NCBI GenBank assembly: GCA_029379385.1
Contig: CM055612.1
Location: 18,724,001-18,788,000 of the forward strand
Direction: 5' to 3'
DNA length: 64,000 bases
Source: Quillaja saponaria
Lineage: Eukaryota; Streptophyta; Magnoliopsida; Fabales; Quillajaceae
This document shows positions 23,187-36,889 of the stretch, in pieces. The notes beneath the pieces are model-generated. The model ran no database searches. It was not told the origin of the DNA and was given only the letters and a program-made list of their open reading frames with translations. Positions within the stretch are counted from its first letter, which is position 1. Every line of letters begins with the position of its first letter. Both the position numbers and the translations under genes were made by a program.

Positions 23187-26155
23187 AAGAGAAAGAGAGG
23201 TAGAGAATCATTTTCTGTATCAACGTCTGTCTATACAGCAATTCCAGTTTTTTTGTACAGATAACGCTGTTTGTTATGCATCTTCAAAACCTTCCCTGTT
23301 TGCCAATTCCAGTGGCACTGTTCTCTTGTTTCTCGTTTTATTTTCTTGTTTTTCATTGGAGTGAATTAGATTTACTCAAATTTCATCTCAAAACGTGCCA
23401 AATTTTATGCAATGCTAACATAAACATCAAAACAATGATAATTTATGAAAATTCATGTCAAAAGGGTTGGAGTACGAGACTCAACGGTGGCATTTTTACA
23501 CTAAACAGTGGTATTTTTACCTGAAACAAAGGTCGTTTTCATTATTGGAACAAGCCAATAAAAATATGACATTTTTAAATTTTTAAAATTTTAAAATTTA
23601 AAGTTTTAGCACTAGTTTTTTTTTTATATTTTATAATTTTAATTATTTTTTTAATCTTATTTAACGCATATTCAGATGATATAGTTTAGAGAGAATAATT
23701 TTTTTTAGAATTTCACCCATATTTGATTTCTTGGTATTTTATTTATTTATTTTTATATAAATACTTTTGCATTAATATAGTTTAATTTTGTGATGAATAA
23801 TATTAAAATTTAAGATATATATATATTGGTTTAAATAAAAAAAAATTCATTAAATATGAGTTGAGCACCTGTTAGTCATTTCACTGTTAATTAGATGTTA
23901 ATTAGATGTGATTGTAATTTAATATTTTCTTTAATTTTTCTGTTTACAATTTTATTTTATTATGTTTTTAATAATATTTTATATATTAAATTAATAAGAT
24001 TAGATATTTATAATTATTATAATATATATTTTCATGCATTTCTATAAACTTTAACTTTTTCGTTTTTATTTCTGAATATATCAAAATTGTATCTTAAAAT
24101 AAATTTTACTCCAACAAAGACACTTTCTAATATGAAGGATTAAAAAGTAAAAAAACAAACAAAATTAAAATCACTGGCTACTTACTCCCTAAGTGATGGT
24201 ATTGTAATTTTGTGACATAGAAGATCTATTAGTCCAAACTCAAAAGGGGCATAGAGTCATAGACATGTATATATGTAGGTCTAATGGTCTGCACCATACC
24301 TATTGCCTTGTGCCTAAGTTGACGGGGAGAAGAATGGGTGGGATTAGTGAGTGAATAGTGACATTTAGGTAGCTAGTGAAAAGGACAAAAACACTTGTAC
24401 AGACTTTCCATGTGTTCTGGTCAATGTTGTTGGGCGTCTCTTGAAAAAGAGTCAGAATAGTCAAACTGAATGCTGCAATTGTGGGCACATGTATGCTCTA
24501 CGCTATTAATGTCCTGCCCTTTGCCGTAATGTTAGCAAACAGTGACCAAACACCATTCTTTGCATATTCACATACTATTTAGGTGGGATCGTCCTATTAA
24601 TGATAACATGGATCTTAATACGGATTTATACAATGCACTTCTTGAGGCTTTGCAAATATTTGTTAGCAATGCTAATTTGATCAATAGGACATCAACTTGA
24701 ATTTTTTATGTTTATATAATATGAAAATCATATAGAGTTTGGCTCGAATTATGATTTGTCAAATTAGAATCAATGTTAATTATATACAAGAGTTCAAATA
24801 GATACGTGAATAATTTTAAATCATGCTAAACAAAAAATGTATATGAAATACAAAATAAATTTAAGTTAAATTAATCAAAATTTTAATTAGTACAAATTGG
24901 ATCATTATTGAATTATATAAGATTTTAACAACTTTAAAACTTTATGATCTTAACTCGATAATAGAATTAAGTTCTATTACCCACATTTACTGTGAAGTCT
25001 GTGTTCACACTTTCTTTCAAGTGATAAAAAACTCAACTTTATTTTTTTATTCAAAATTGAAAATAATTTAATTTACAATTTACAATTTCAAAATTTCAAA
25101 ATTTAAATCTAAATTCAATTTTCTCTCTCCTCATGATTTTCTGAATTTCTCTGCTGGTTCTTCTTCCTTGTCTCTCTCGCTTCCTTTCCCATTATATCTC
25201 CATATATATCTCTATTTTTATCCTTCAATTTTGTTTGATTTCAGGTTTCATATAGCAAGTGATATTGGTAAACAAAGTAAACAGAAAAATGTCAAGAACA
25301 AAAGAAGCATAACCTTAAGATTTAATTCCACAATCACAGATGATTGGTGATCTTCTGTCTCTACTATTGGCTTGAAAAAATAAGAGGCCACTCGTCACCT
25401 CTTCTAGCGGCATCTGTCTTCTATTGTTATCTTTCTAAAATAATGGTCAAATTACTAACTTTCTCCTTAAACTCTTGCATATTTTCAATCAGTTCACAGA
25501 CTCTAGTTTTTCGTTCAATTTCTATTAATGTTTTTGTTTAGTTGTCAGTGATGTTCAGCAAACTTATGAATAGTTTTTCAAAAATATTTGAATCTATGAA
25601 ATAAATAAATGAAACATAATTTTTTGATCACGAAGTGAACCTTGAAGTTTTATTTTTTATTTATATATAATGTTTTCGATCATATCGATGAAGTTTGTTA
25701 ATATAATTGACAAATGCCTCTATTGAATTATAATTATAATGGAAAAAGAAATTTCACATAATTAAAATTTTGGATTCAAGAACTTATTAACTAAACTTTG
25801 TAAGTATTTATCCTAATTTATTAATTAGCTCTTGTTTTATGAAGTTTGTCTCTAAATTCCACCCAAATTATAAAATTGTCACCAAACACAATTATTTCTT
25901 ATCTATCTTTTGTCATTTTTTATTTTTTATTTGGGTAATGTAGGACTTTTTAGTTTACATATCATTAAAATCATTCTATCATTAAGACAACCCTTCCTCT
26001 CATTATAAATATATATATTTAAATGAAAATTTTTTATTTAGCTTTTTCCATGTGACATTGTTTGCATAAAATTAGCTTTAAATCTAGCAATATCACTTAG
26101 TGATAGTAATATGTATGGTACTTAGAATCAAACCAATTGAAATGGAGAGAGATGG
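23187..26155. other. AT-rich intergenic DNA
   Basis: No gene recognised. The sequence is very AT-rich, with a short TA run near 23817-23826 and many short closed frames. A CT-rich stretch at about 25120-25200 looks like a 5' leader, but no coding exon follows it. Confidence 0.4.
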
Positions 26156-26159
26156 AGAT

Positions 26160-26695
26160 GCCTTAGGCCCTGTTCGGCCCGCATCTCGTGCGTCCCAGGA
26201 TGCAGGTCCACCAATTTTTATTTTATTTTCACCCTTCATCTTTTAATTACTTTATTTCCTTTTTGTTTCTCCACCAACTATATTTTTGGACAACTCTAAC
26301 ACACTAAAACTGAATACATTTTTTTTTTCACACAAATCAGCTTTTCAAACTATGATTACAAAACACAACTTTTGGGGTCCATTTAGATTGGCGGCATTGT
26401 GAAAACAATCACCATCTCGCCTTATTTTTAGCATATTTAGGCTGTCAAAATGTTATGAATCTAAACATTTGGTTAGTGGAGAAACAAAGAGAAAAAAAAT
26501 ATAAAAAAATAAAAAGTAGAAAAATGTGGGATGTAGGATCGAGAAATGCCCCTAGGCCACTTCTCCGACAAGCATCTTAGGATACATAGGATGCTGGTCG
26601 CGATGACCCAAACAAGTCGCGGCTCAGCCTATGCATCTCAAGACGCGCAGCTTGCATCTCGAGACGCATTCCTAAACAGACACTTGGACAATCTC
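26160..26695. mobile_element. Possible MITE with GC-rich subterminal repeats
   Basis: A GC-rich island in AT-rich DNA. The left end (GGCCCTGTTCGGCCCGCATC) resembles the reverse complement of the right end (GTCTGTTTAGGAATGCGTCT), and the motif GCATCTCGAGACGC with variants recurs inside both ends. No transposase is present and I could not fix a target-site duplication, so this is a tentative hAT- or CACTA-like miniature element. Confidence 0.4.
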
Positions 26696-26754
26696 AAATA
26701 CATACTGAAAATACAGTGAGACAGAGACCATGGTCTCAAACCTTAGACCATGGT

Positions 26755-26885
26755 TTTAGCCTCATGACAAAACAAATAGAGAAACAAAAAAATTTGAAGA
26801 AGAAAGATCTCTCCAAATAGACCATTACATGACAAAACAAATATAGAAAAAAAAAATTGAAGGAGAAAGATCTTTCCATGAGGAG
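26755..26885. repeat. Short direct duplication (about 65 bp unit)
   Basis: Two adjacent diverged copies of a block running from ATGACAAAACAAATA to GAAAGATCT, at about 26763-26815 and 26829-26880. Confidence 0.6.
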
Positions 26886-28912
<2,027 letters not shown>

Positions 28913-29197
28913 CTTCATTCTTTGTACCTTTGAATTTTTGGTAGAAAGCCTGGCAATCTAATGGGTTAATAGTTAGTTAGTTCATGTGTTTGGTGGTATG
29001 GGTTGCACTCTATGTGTTTGATGAAATGTATGTTTGGGTCATGGTAATTGAATTAGTGCAATTTGAACTGGTTTCGGGTTTGATTTACCTGATGAAATCC
29101 ATGTGTTGCTCCCAAATTTCATTATAATTGTTACTTTCTGAGTTAGATGAATCAATCTTCTAGTGAATATGTGTTATGTTGATCGAGCATAGCGAGC
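28913..29197. other. Histone H3 3' region
   Basis: The 285 bp between the H3 stop and the Gypsy 3' LTR. It presumably carries the H3 3' UTR. Nothing else was seen. Confidence 0.4.
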
Positions 29198-29435
29198 TGT
29201 TGAATCAAAAAGACTAAGAAGGCAAACCGTTACATTTGGACTCCTTTAAATAAGAACACCAATACATAACTCTTAACTAGGAACAACTTAACCATTACAC
29301 CACTCCTAGTATCTCTCCATCACTCCACACACTCCTTAATCTCTAACTTAGCCACCATTTATTTACATAGCAGTAACAAACACATAACCCCTTAGCAGTA
29401 ACAAACTCATAACAAAATAAAAATAACACATAACA
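29198..29435 (-). repeat. 3' LTR of decayed Gypsy element
   Basis: A TG...CA-bounded block of 238 bp. In element orientation (minus) it begins TGTTATGTGTTATTTTTATT, directly after a polypurine tract (AGAGGGAAGGAA, reverse complement of 29436-29447). Part of its start recurs at about 33029-33079, the remnant of the 5' LTR. Confidence 0.65.
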
Positions 29436-29502
29436 TTCCTTCCCTCTAAGTGTCCCCATTGTCCTTAATAATGAATTCTGGAAACTGAATCTTCAAATTC
29501 TC

Positions 29503-32500
29503 CTAATCCTCCCAAGTGGCATTTGCCAGAGGAAGACCTTGCCAATGAATCAGAACTTCTTTATGCCTTTTCTGCATTTGATGGTTCAACACTGCTTGTG
29601 GTGTAGCAGAAATTTTGTTGCTTCCTCTAATACATTTGGAAAATTTGATTGAACTTGTATATTGACCCCAATCACCTTCAAACAAGAGACATGGAAAACA
29701 AGATAAATTTTACTTCCTTCAGGTAATTTGAGCTTATAAGCCACTGCCCCAACTGTTTGAGTCACTTCGAATGGCCATAAAAATGTGGAGACAACTTCAG
29801 ATTTCTCCTCATTGCTGTAGATGTCGACGGTATGGTTTGAGTCGAAGATACACAAAATCCCCCACTTCAAAGGTCCTGTCTAAATGATGAGCATCATAAA
29901 ATTTCTTATTCTGTTTTAGGAAGCAAGTGCTCTTTCAGCTCCTTCAAATCAAGTCACGAACTTTTAATTCAACTTCCACATAATCAACTTGAGTGGCTCC
30001 TGGTACGTAAGAGAGCAATGTTGATGGAGCACGACCATATATATTTCAAAGAGAGTCTTTTTGGTGGCACTATGTATACTTGCATTATAACAATATTCAG
30101 GCCATGGAATCCATCTTGCCCATTCTTTTGACCTGTTGCCTATAAAACACCTCAAATACATTTCAAGAGTCTGATTGACCACCTGGCTGTCTGTTTGAGT
30201 ATAATAAGTCGAAGAGAAATTAAAATTAGTGCCTTGTAAACGAAATAATTCCTTCCAAATGACCTTGTGAAAATTGGGTCTTGATCATAAACAATTGACT
30301 TTGGCGGCCCATATAATTTGAAGATATTTTCAAAGAATACGGTAGCAACTGAGATAGTAGTATATGGGTGTTGAATTGGAATGAAATGAGCATATTTTGA
30401 TAAATGATCCACTACCACATAAATAGTAGACTTACCTTTTGACTGAGGCAGTTTGCCAATGAAATCCATGGAAATGTCAGTTCATGGTTGAGCAAGAATT
30501 GGCAATGGCTGCAACAATGTCGCTAGCAATGTGTTCTCATTTGTTGCGTTGACAAATATCACATCCCTTAATATGATGCTTGAGAGCTTCTCTCATGTTT
30601 TTCCAATAGAACACAACTTTGTGTCATTGGAGTGTTTTATGATACCCTTCGTAGGTGCTAGCATAAAATTCTTCCAAGATGATTGGAATCAGTGAAAACC
30701 CTTGTAACAAGAATATTCTATTTTTGAAAAACAACACTCCATCTTTCTAGGCCTATGGTCTTATAGCTTCACCATCTTGAATTCATTGTACTATCTCCTG
30801 TATTTCTACACTGGGCTGTACTTATTGTTGAATAGTTACTATCCAATGTGGTATTGATGCAGATAATGCTAACATTTCACCAAGTTCTCCTCATCTAGAC
30901 AGAGCATTCGCTGCCATGTTTTCTTTTCTTAACTTGTACTCAATTACAAAATCATAGCCCATTAATTTAAATAGCCACCTTTGTTGGGCATGAGTTACAA
31001 TCTTTTGTTCCCATAGATGCTTGAGGCTCATCTGATCTGTCTTAACTTTGAATTTTTGTCCCAACAAATAGTGCCTCCATCGTTGGACTACAAGAACCAA
31101 AGCCATCATTTCTTTTTCGTAAGTGGACAAAAGCAAATTTTTTCCTTGTAATGCATAACTAAAGAATGCTATTGGTCAGTTTTCTTGCATTAACACCCCC
31201 TTCAATACCAACTCCTGAAGCATCACACTCCACAATAAATTGCTTCGAAAAATCTGGCAAAGCTAAATCTGGGGTTTAATCATCACTTTGAGACATTCGA
31301 AAGCTTCCTCAGACTTGGCCTCCTATTGTTTACCTTTTCGCAATATGTTGGTTAAAGGCCTAGCTATCTTACCATAATTTTGAATGAACTTACAATAATA
31401 GCCTGTTAACCCTAAGAAGCCTCATAGAGCTTTGGCAGATTGTGGTTTTGGACAACTGATCATTGCTTCAATTTTTCTAATTTTTTGTTTGGATCTATTA
31501 CAACTCCATCCCTGTTGATGACATGGCCCAAATACTTGACGTTTGGTTGACAAAAACTGTATTTCTCTGTCTTAACATACAAATTGTGAGATCTTAAAAC
31601 ACAAAAGACCATATTAAGGTGTCTTAAATGTTCCTCCAAAGATTTGCTATATATAAGAATATCATCAAAAAATGCCACCAAAAATTTGCGAAGATATTAC
31701 TTAAAAACGGGAATTCATGAGAGACTGAAAAGTGGAAGGACCATTTGCTATCCCAAAAGGCATTACCATGTATTTATAGTGACCTTCATGAGTGTGAAAA
31801 TCTATCTTTTTAATATCCTCAGGATGCATACGAATCTGATAATACCTTGATCTTAAGTCAAATTTAGAAAAATGTGTAGCTCCTTGCAATTCGTCAAGCA
31901 ACTCATCAATCATCAACATTGGAAACTTGTCTTTAATTGTCATTTGGTTCAAGGCTTGGTAGTCCATGCACATCTGCCAAGAATTATCATGTTTTTTGTC
32001 TAGCAGAACTGGTGATGATAAGGACTGTTGCTTGGTCAAATCACACCGTTCTTGAGAAGTTCTATCACTATCTTCTCTATTTTATTTTTTTAATAATGAG
32101 GGTAACGGTATGGTACACTGGTTCACTACCTTCTTTTAAGTGGAATTTGATGATCTTCGGCAAGGAGGTAGGCCTTGTGGCTTTATAAACACATCTACAT
32201 ATGTCTGCAATAACTGTTAGAGATTTTGGTAAGTAAAAACACAAATAGTTGAATCACCTTACTGATTGTGAAGAGTTAAAGCATGTATTTGCAACAAATG
32301 CCTAACTTTTTTCTTTCATAGTTCCTTCTTGAATTCAACTCCATCCACTAATTAACATCCAATGATTTTAAGCCTTGCAAGTTGATCTCCTTCCCATTTA
32401 TCAATCCCACAAAATAGGCCCCAAAGTGCTTAGCCATTGAGTTCCAAACAATGCATCATACATCATATCCTTTGATGGGTAATAAGTAGAGATCTATAAT

Positions 32501-32980
32501 GAATTGGATTCCTTTTACTGTTATTGGAACACCTACACAATGCCTGAGCTTGCTATCTTCTCTCCATTAGCCACAGAAACTTCAAATTTTCCTTCCTCAT
32601 TTGGCATTAGTTCCATCTTTCTAGCAATTTTATCACTCAAAAAATTATGAGTAATGCTAGAATCAATTAAAATTGATACCTTTTTTTTGTCTTAAGCTTC
32701 GTTGAACTTGCATAATTTGAGCCGTCCTAATCCCTGAGATAGAATGGATTGAAATTGCAATTGTCTCCTCTTCCATTGTTTCTATGTTGGTGTCTTCTTC
32801 CTCATCATTATTGGCCCGGACTGAATTTTTTATTGTAATTTAAACCCAACCCTTTGGCTCTACGTTCATTTAATTCTGCTAGTGCTAACCTCTTCATTAG
32901 AATAGATGAGTGAGTTGGAGCTGCAGAATTGATTGATGGTTTCCTAGGCTCAATGAAATTGTTTCTTTAAAGTTTCATCT
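29503..32980 (-). pseudogene. Decayed Ty3/Gypsy polyprotein, no gag
   Basis: Minus-strand pol relic broken by many frameshifts and stops. In order from the 5' side (high coordinates): aspartic-protease-like segment (about 32520-32690, containing ILIDSSITHNFLS, where the usual DSG is DSS); reverse transcriptase in two open pieces, 31701-32039 and 31460-31681, the second starting before the FDDILIYSKS catalytic motif; RNase H (30891-31136); integrase zinc-finger remnant near 30550-30590 (CDICQRNK); integrase core (29964-30469); and integrase C-terminus with a chromodomain-like end (29503-29870, HWQGLPLANATWED). The order is that of Gypsy elements. No gag was recognised. It cannot make a complete protein. 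Confidence 0.9.
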
Positions 32981-33028
32981 TCCGGGCGAGCCCAATAGCA
33001 GCAATCAATGTAGCTGGTTTGCAAGCCT

Positions 33029-33079
33029 GTATTTACATAGCAATGACAAACACATAACAAGATAAAAATAACACATAAC
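33029..33079 (-). repeat. Remnant of Gypsy 5' LTR
   Basis: About 50 bp match the start of the 3' LTR at about 29357-29435, without an internal block of about 30 bp. The rest of the 5' LTR is missing. Confidence 0.5.
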
Positions 33080-33530
33080 AATGTGCTTTTCAACAAACTG
33101 CCTAATTCTTTTTAGAGACAAAAAAAGGCCAAATTCTGTAGCAATTCGATCGATTAGGCCAATAAGCACATTTAATATACATGGCATTTTGATGTGTTAT
33201 AGAACTGGACTACATCTAGAATTTGTGGTTTAAATCAATATTCTCATACAATCAAAACCTTGATGCAAATTGAAAACACAAAATCAATTTTAACATTTGG
33301 CATAACAAGATAAAAATGACACATAACAATGTGCTTTTCAACAAACTGCCTAATTCTTTTTGGAGACAAAAAAAGGCCAAATTCTGTAGCAATTTGATCG
33401 ATTAGGCCAATAAGCACATTTAATATACATGGCATTTTGATGTGTTATAGAACTGGACTGCATCTAGAATTTAATATACAATCAAAACCTTGATGCAAAT
33501 TGAAAACACAAAATCAATTTTAACATTTGG
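33053..33530. repeat. 248-bp tandem duplication ending at the tRNA gene
   Basis: Unit 1 is 33053-33300 and unit 2 is 33301-33530. Both begin CATAACAAGATAAAAAT and end TTTTAACATTTGG. Unit 2 has an 18-bp internal deletion plus several substitutions. The final GG of unit 2 is also the 3' end of the tRNA gene, and unit 1 ends with the same GG. The left end lies inside the Gypsy LTR remnant, so the duplication arose after that insertion. Confidence 0.9.
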
Positions 33531-33601
33531 TCCCGGCGGGGCTCGAACCCGCGACCTTCGGCTCATAAGACCAACGCTCTAACCAACTGAGCTACGGGAC
33601 C
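33528..33601 (-). tRNA. tRNA with apparent anticodon UAU (Ile)
   Basis: A full cloverleaf on the minus strand: acceptor GGTCCCG/CGGGACC, D arm GCTC/GAGC, anticodon stem TTGGT/GCCGA with loop CTTATGA, T arm GCGGG-TTCGAGC-CCCGC, and discriminator A. The A box (TAGCTCAGTTGG) and B box (GGTTCGAGCCC) for RNA polymerase III are intact. Loop positions 34-36 read TAT, which would decode AUA. Position 37 is G, while tRNAs reading ANN codons normally have A (modified to t6A). The anticodon stem has two G-U pairs. A T-run lies about 16 nt beyond the 3' end. The fold is secure, the identity less so. Confidence 0.85.
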
Positions 33602-34437
33602 TTATTATAGGTTAATTAGGAGTTATCAATAAAATACAAACAATACAGAACTTGTTAAATCATGTTAATTAGTAATTACAGGATGACAGCTACCAGCCTG
33701 CTTTATACCATGCAGAGATGGTAAGAGTTTTGTCGCAGGTGATCATAATATATTCATCTCTGAAATAAAACTTGTTAGTATGAGTATTTGACATGGTTTC
33801 TTATTCTGATGAAACCTAGTTTATGGTCTTTTAAGAATTCTCTTATGATGATGTTTCAAAATTATAGAGAAATTTGCACTAAAGATTAAGTACGTAGGAA
33901 ACTTGGTTTGTAATAAAAGAGGTATGAACTTTAGCTTGTAACAACAGAGGTTGGAACATATATACAAGCAACCATGCACTGTAACTGTTAATATATATAT
34001 ATGATTCAATTTCATTCATATAGAAAATTGGTACTAAAGATTAAGTAGGAACTTAGTTTATGGCAAAAAGGTTACCAGAACTTTTAAAATATATAAATGA
34101 TTACTTAATGAAGCTAAAAAAAATAAAGGATGCGGTAGGTAACGTAGCAGGTAAGGATGCAGTGGGGTTTCTACAAATGAAGGGCGGAGGTAACGTAAAC
34201 TCACTAGTTAAAATTGGCAGTCTCATGCTAAAAAGGAGTATAATATATATATATATATATATATATAAATCATTGAATTGGTTTTGATTGACATAGTGGA
34301 TATATAATTACAAAGCTAAACATTACTTATTAATTCCACCAACAACCTAGAAGTAAATATACACATTAATGGAATTCCATATGTTGAAGTTTCCCAAGAA
34401 ACATACATGCACTTTGTTTGAAAAGAAATCAAAATTT
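33602..34437. other. Intergenic, with short diverged repeats and a TA run
   Basis: No gene supported. A segment containing ACTAAAGATTAAGTA recurs (about 33878 and 34032) with related flanks, a diverged duplication. A TA run lies at about 34243-34266. Confidence 0.4.
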
Positions 34438-36201
34438 CTAAGCCCAAAGTGCTAAGATAGACATGGAGGTTGAACCAAGAATTAAGGCAATAAAAGATGC
34501 CTTTTTCAATCCAAGATTAGAACTCATAATCTTGTTATGGAAGAAATCAACAGCTATAAGATCTACTAGAGCCATGTAAATGAGTATTCCTGAAGATATT
34601 GAACCCAATAAACCTTCCATTATCAAGGCATTAGGGTTACTGTCGTCGTAACCGGTTGCTGCAAACAGTATCATCCCCAACACTATGCCCATTGGAGTTG
34701 TCACTGAGAACATGAAGCACATGTTCGCTGTTGTCCCTAAACTAAATCCTGCCTGCACATTTTATTCCAACAACTTATTATATATATATATATGGTCATC
34801 TACAATTTAATATTCAAATCAAATTGAATTTTTTTGTGTATTAGTCTTTGACAACAACGTCAAGAAATTTAAGTGAAAATTTGTGTGTAATGTGACCTCT
34901 GCAAAGAAATAGTAAGTATAACCCTTACATATCATTGACTAATTAATAAGAACTTACAAAAAAAAAAAACATTTATTATCCAATCTGAAAGTTTTCTTAA
35001 TAGAAAAGAAATAAAGAAAAAAAACATTTCTGATAAACCCAAATCACAGATAGCAACAAAAGTCCAAGGATAATATAAAAAAAAAAAAAAAAAAAAACTC
35101 CTGTTGTATTCAATCTTAAACGCATGCATGTGAATTTCTTTTGTTATTTTCAGGCATCAACATCAAGAGTGAAGCATCCATTCAAAGTTTCCGCATACTG
35201 ACAAATATAATTCCACAACTAGACCCGCCTCAATGATTCACGGTTTCTTTGCCTACACGTAAATTAATCAATTAAGATTCAAAATGGAATTAAAATTTTG
35301 ATTAATTAATTAATTTAACCCCAAAATTAAATAAATATTAATAGTTATATATAAATTAATCTCATACACCTAAATTAATCAATAAGATTCAAAATGGAAT
35401 AAAAATTTCTATTAATTAATTAATTTAATCCGAAAATTAAATAAATATTAATGGTTATATATAAATTAATCTCAAACTCACCTGAGCAACACAGCCACCA
35501 AGTCCCATGCCCTCAAAAATTTGATGGAAAGCCAAAGCAGCAACCAAAGGCTTAATAGTGCAAACATTTTGAGACATACCCATCGTCACTCCAATTATCA
35601 CTGAATGAAATATTATCCCAATTTCCAAAACCTTTGAAACCAGCCTCTGCTTCATTTTCACCAATTCCTCCTCCTCCTTAACTCGGTGGCAACTCACTTC
35701 CCTCACTCCCAACTCACCCGATTCCATTCTTGACTCGCCCAATTCCATTCTCAACTCGCCCGATCCCTTATTCCCAATTTTCTTTATTTCCTCCTGTGTC
35801 CCCACCGGCGCGTACTGCGCGTGCTCCACGTGAGAACTTGCAGTGATATCCACGAACAAAGCGAGGATTACGCCCACCAAAGTGATGAGACCAGCAAAGG
35901 GAAAGTCCTTCCAAGGATGTTTGGATGCAACTTGGCAATCAGAAAGTGCCGCATACGCGTCGGGAAGTACGTGGACTAAAGAAGTAGAGAGTATAACTCC
36001 GGCAGCAAAGCACTTGATCATGACAATTGCCTTATCATAAACAGATTTTCCTTGAAAATGACGGGCTAAAAGTACCGGCGTCGTCATACCGACGATACTC
36101 GTGAAGAAAATCACGAAAACGGAGATGATTTTCAAGTGAGCAGCCGCTTCACCGTCTCTGCATGCTATGGCTCGAGCCGTGTCCGTCACGCAGGCAGCCA
36201 T
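34438..36201 (-). CDS. ZIP6: ZIP-family zinc/iron transporter, ZIP6-like
   Basis: Two exons on the minus strand, 35482-36201 and 34438-34752, give 344 residues, normal for plant ZIPs. Eight membrane segments are visible. The start ([24 protein letters not shown]) and [14 protein letters not shown] resemble Arabidopsis ZIP6. The metal-site helices are present: [14 protein letters not shown] (TM4) and [11 protein letters not shown] (TM5). ZIP proteins import zinc and related divalent metals into the cytosol. The loop between TM3 and TM4 is short of histidine, as in ZIP6, but carries a local repeat ([17 protein letters not shown]). The intron (34753-35481) contains a 110-bp tandem repeat ending at the donor. 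The start is the first in-frame ATG and fits homologs. Confidence 0.93.
35254..35479. repeat. 110-bp tandem repeat at the ZIP donor
   Basis: Two copies with a period of 110 bp (AAAATGGAAT at 35281 and 35391, ATAAATTAAT at 35351 and 35461). The second copy ends at the exon 1 donor. The first ends in a related ACACCT that reads AGGTGT on the minus strand, a weak donor look-alike. Confidence 0.85.
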
Positions 36202-36805
36202 GGTTATACTTGACTAATTAGAAGAGGAGACTTTGCAGTTGGTTTTGGAGAAGGGTTATAAATAATGTGGACTATTTTTGTGTATGATGGGGTCCACTGG
36301 TTTGAATGGTTTTTGTTACGTGTACATTGTATTGTGTGGTGTATGTGTATGACATTTTTTCCACAAAATCTGTTGTCAATTGGTGAATTTGGGTTAGTGT
36401 GATCCGTGTATATTCCACATTTGATTTTTGTAATATCAAAACAAGTTATCAGAAGTAGTTCAGTGACGAAAGAAACTACAAAAAAAGTGTAAGAGACTAA
36501 AATACTCAAAAAAAAATGTCCACTCATAAATTGTCATAGTACAAAGAGGAAAAGTACAAAAAAATATCCCCAATAATACTTAGATGACTCCATAAAGAGA
36601 CTCTAAGTTGAACATAAATTTTAAATTTAATATGAAAATCACTCAACAATAAACTCTTGATTTTAATATAATGAAGTGATGTGTTATAATTTTTTGTGAC
36701 CTTGTAAAAATTTAGCTCGGGTTATTTAGCATATACATGACATGAGATAGATAATTTTTTTTACACATATATGAGCCTATTAATATAAGCACATGGTGTT
36801 GACTA
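36202..36805. other. ZIP upstream region
   Basis: Promoter and 5' UTR space of the ZIP gene. No coding region or clear motif was seen. Confidence 0.4.
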
Positions 36806-36808
36806 TAA

Positions 36809-36882
36809 CTTGTTGTAATCTAGTAGGTCTCGGCTCTCACCCGAAAGAACCGGGTGCAAGTCCCAAGTCCCGGCAACAGAAC
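36809..36882 (+). pseudogene. tRNA-Glu (CUC) pseudogene
   Basis: The segment reads as a broken tRNA-Glu: TGTTGTAATCTAGTAGG (5' half, with several D-loop bases missing), CTCGGCTCTCACCCGA (anticodon arm, loop containing CTC), then a T arm with GTGCAAGTCCC in place of GTTCAAGTCCC. The block AAGTCCC is duplicated, which prevents a normal T stem and acceptor. TTTTT follows at about 36883. Similarity to plant tRNA-Glu is by family knowledge. Confidence 0.75.
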
Positions 36883-36889
36883 CTTTTTG

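Noticed and set aside
25120..25545. CT-rich leader-like stretch followed by short frames
   Set aside because: No recognisable coding exon or consistent splice chain.
34060..34287. 75-residue plus frame beginning MAKRLPELLKYIND
   Set aside because: Ends in a TA microsatellite, lies in diverged repeats and resembles no family I recognise.
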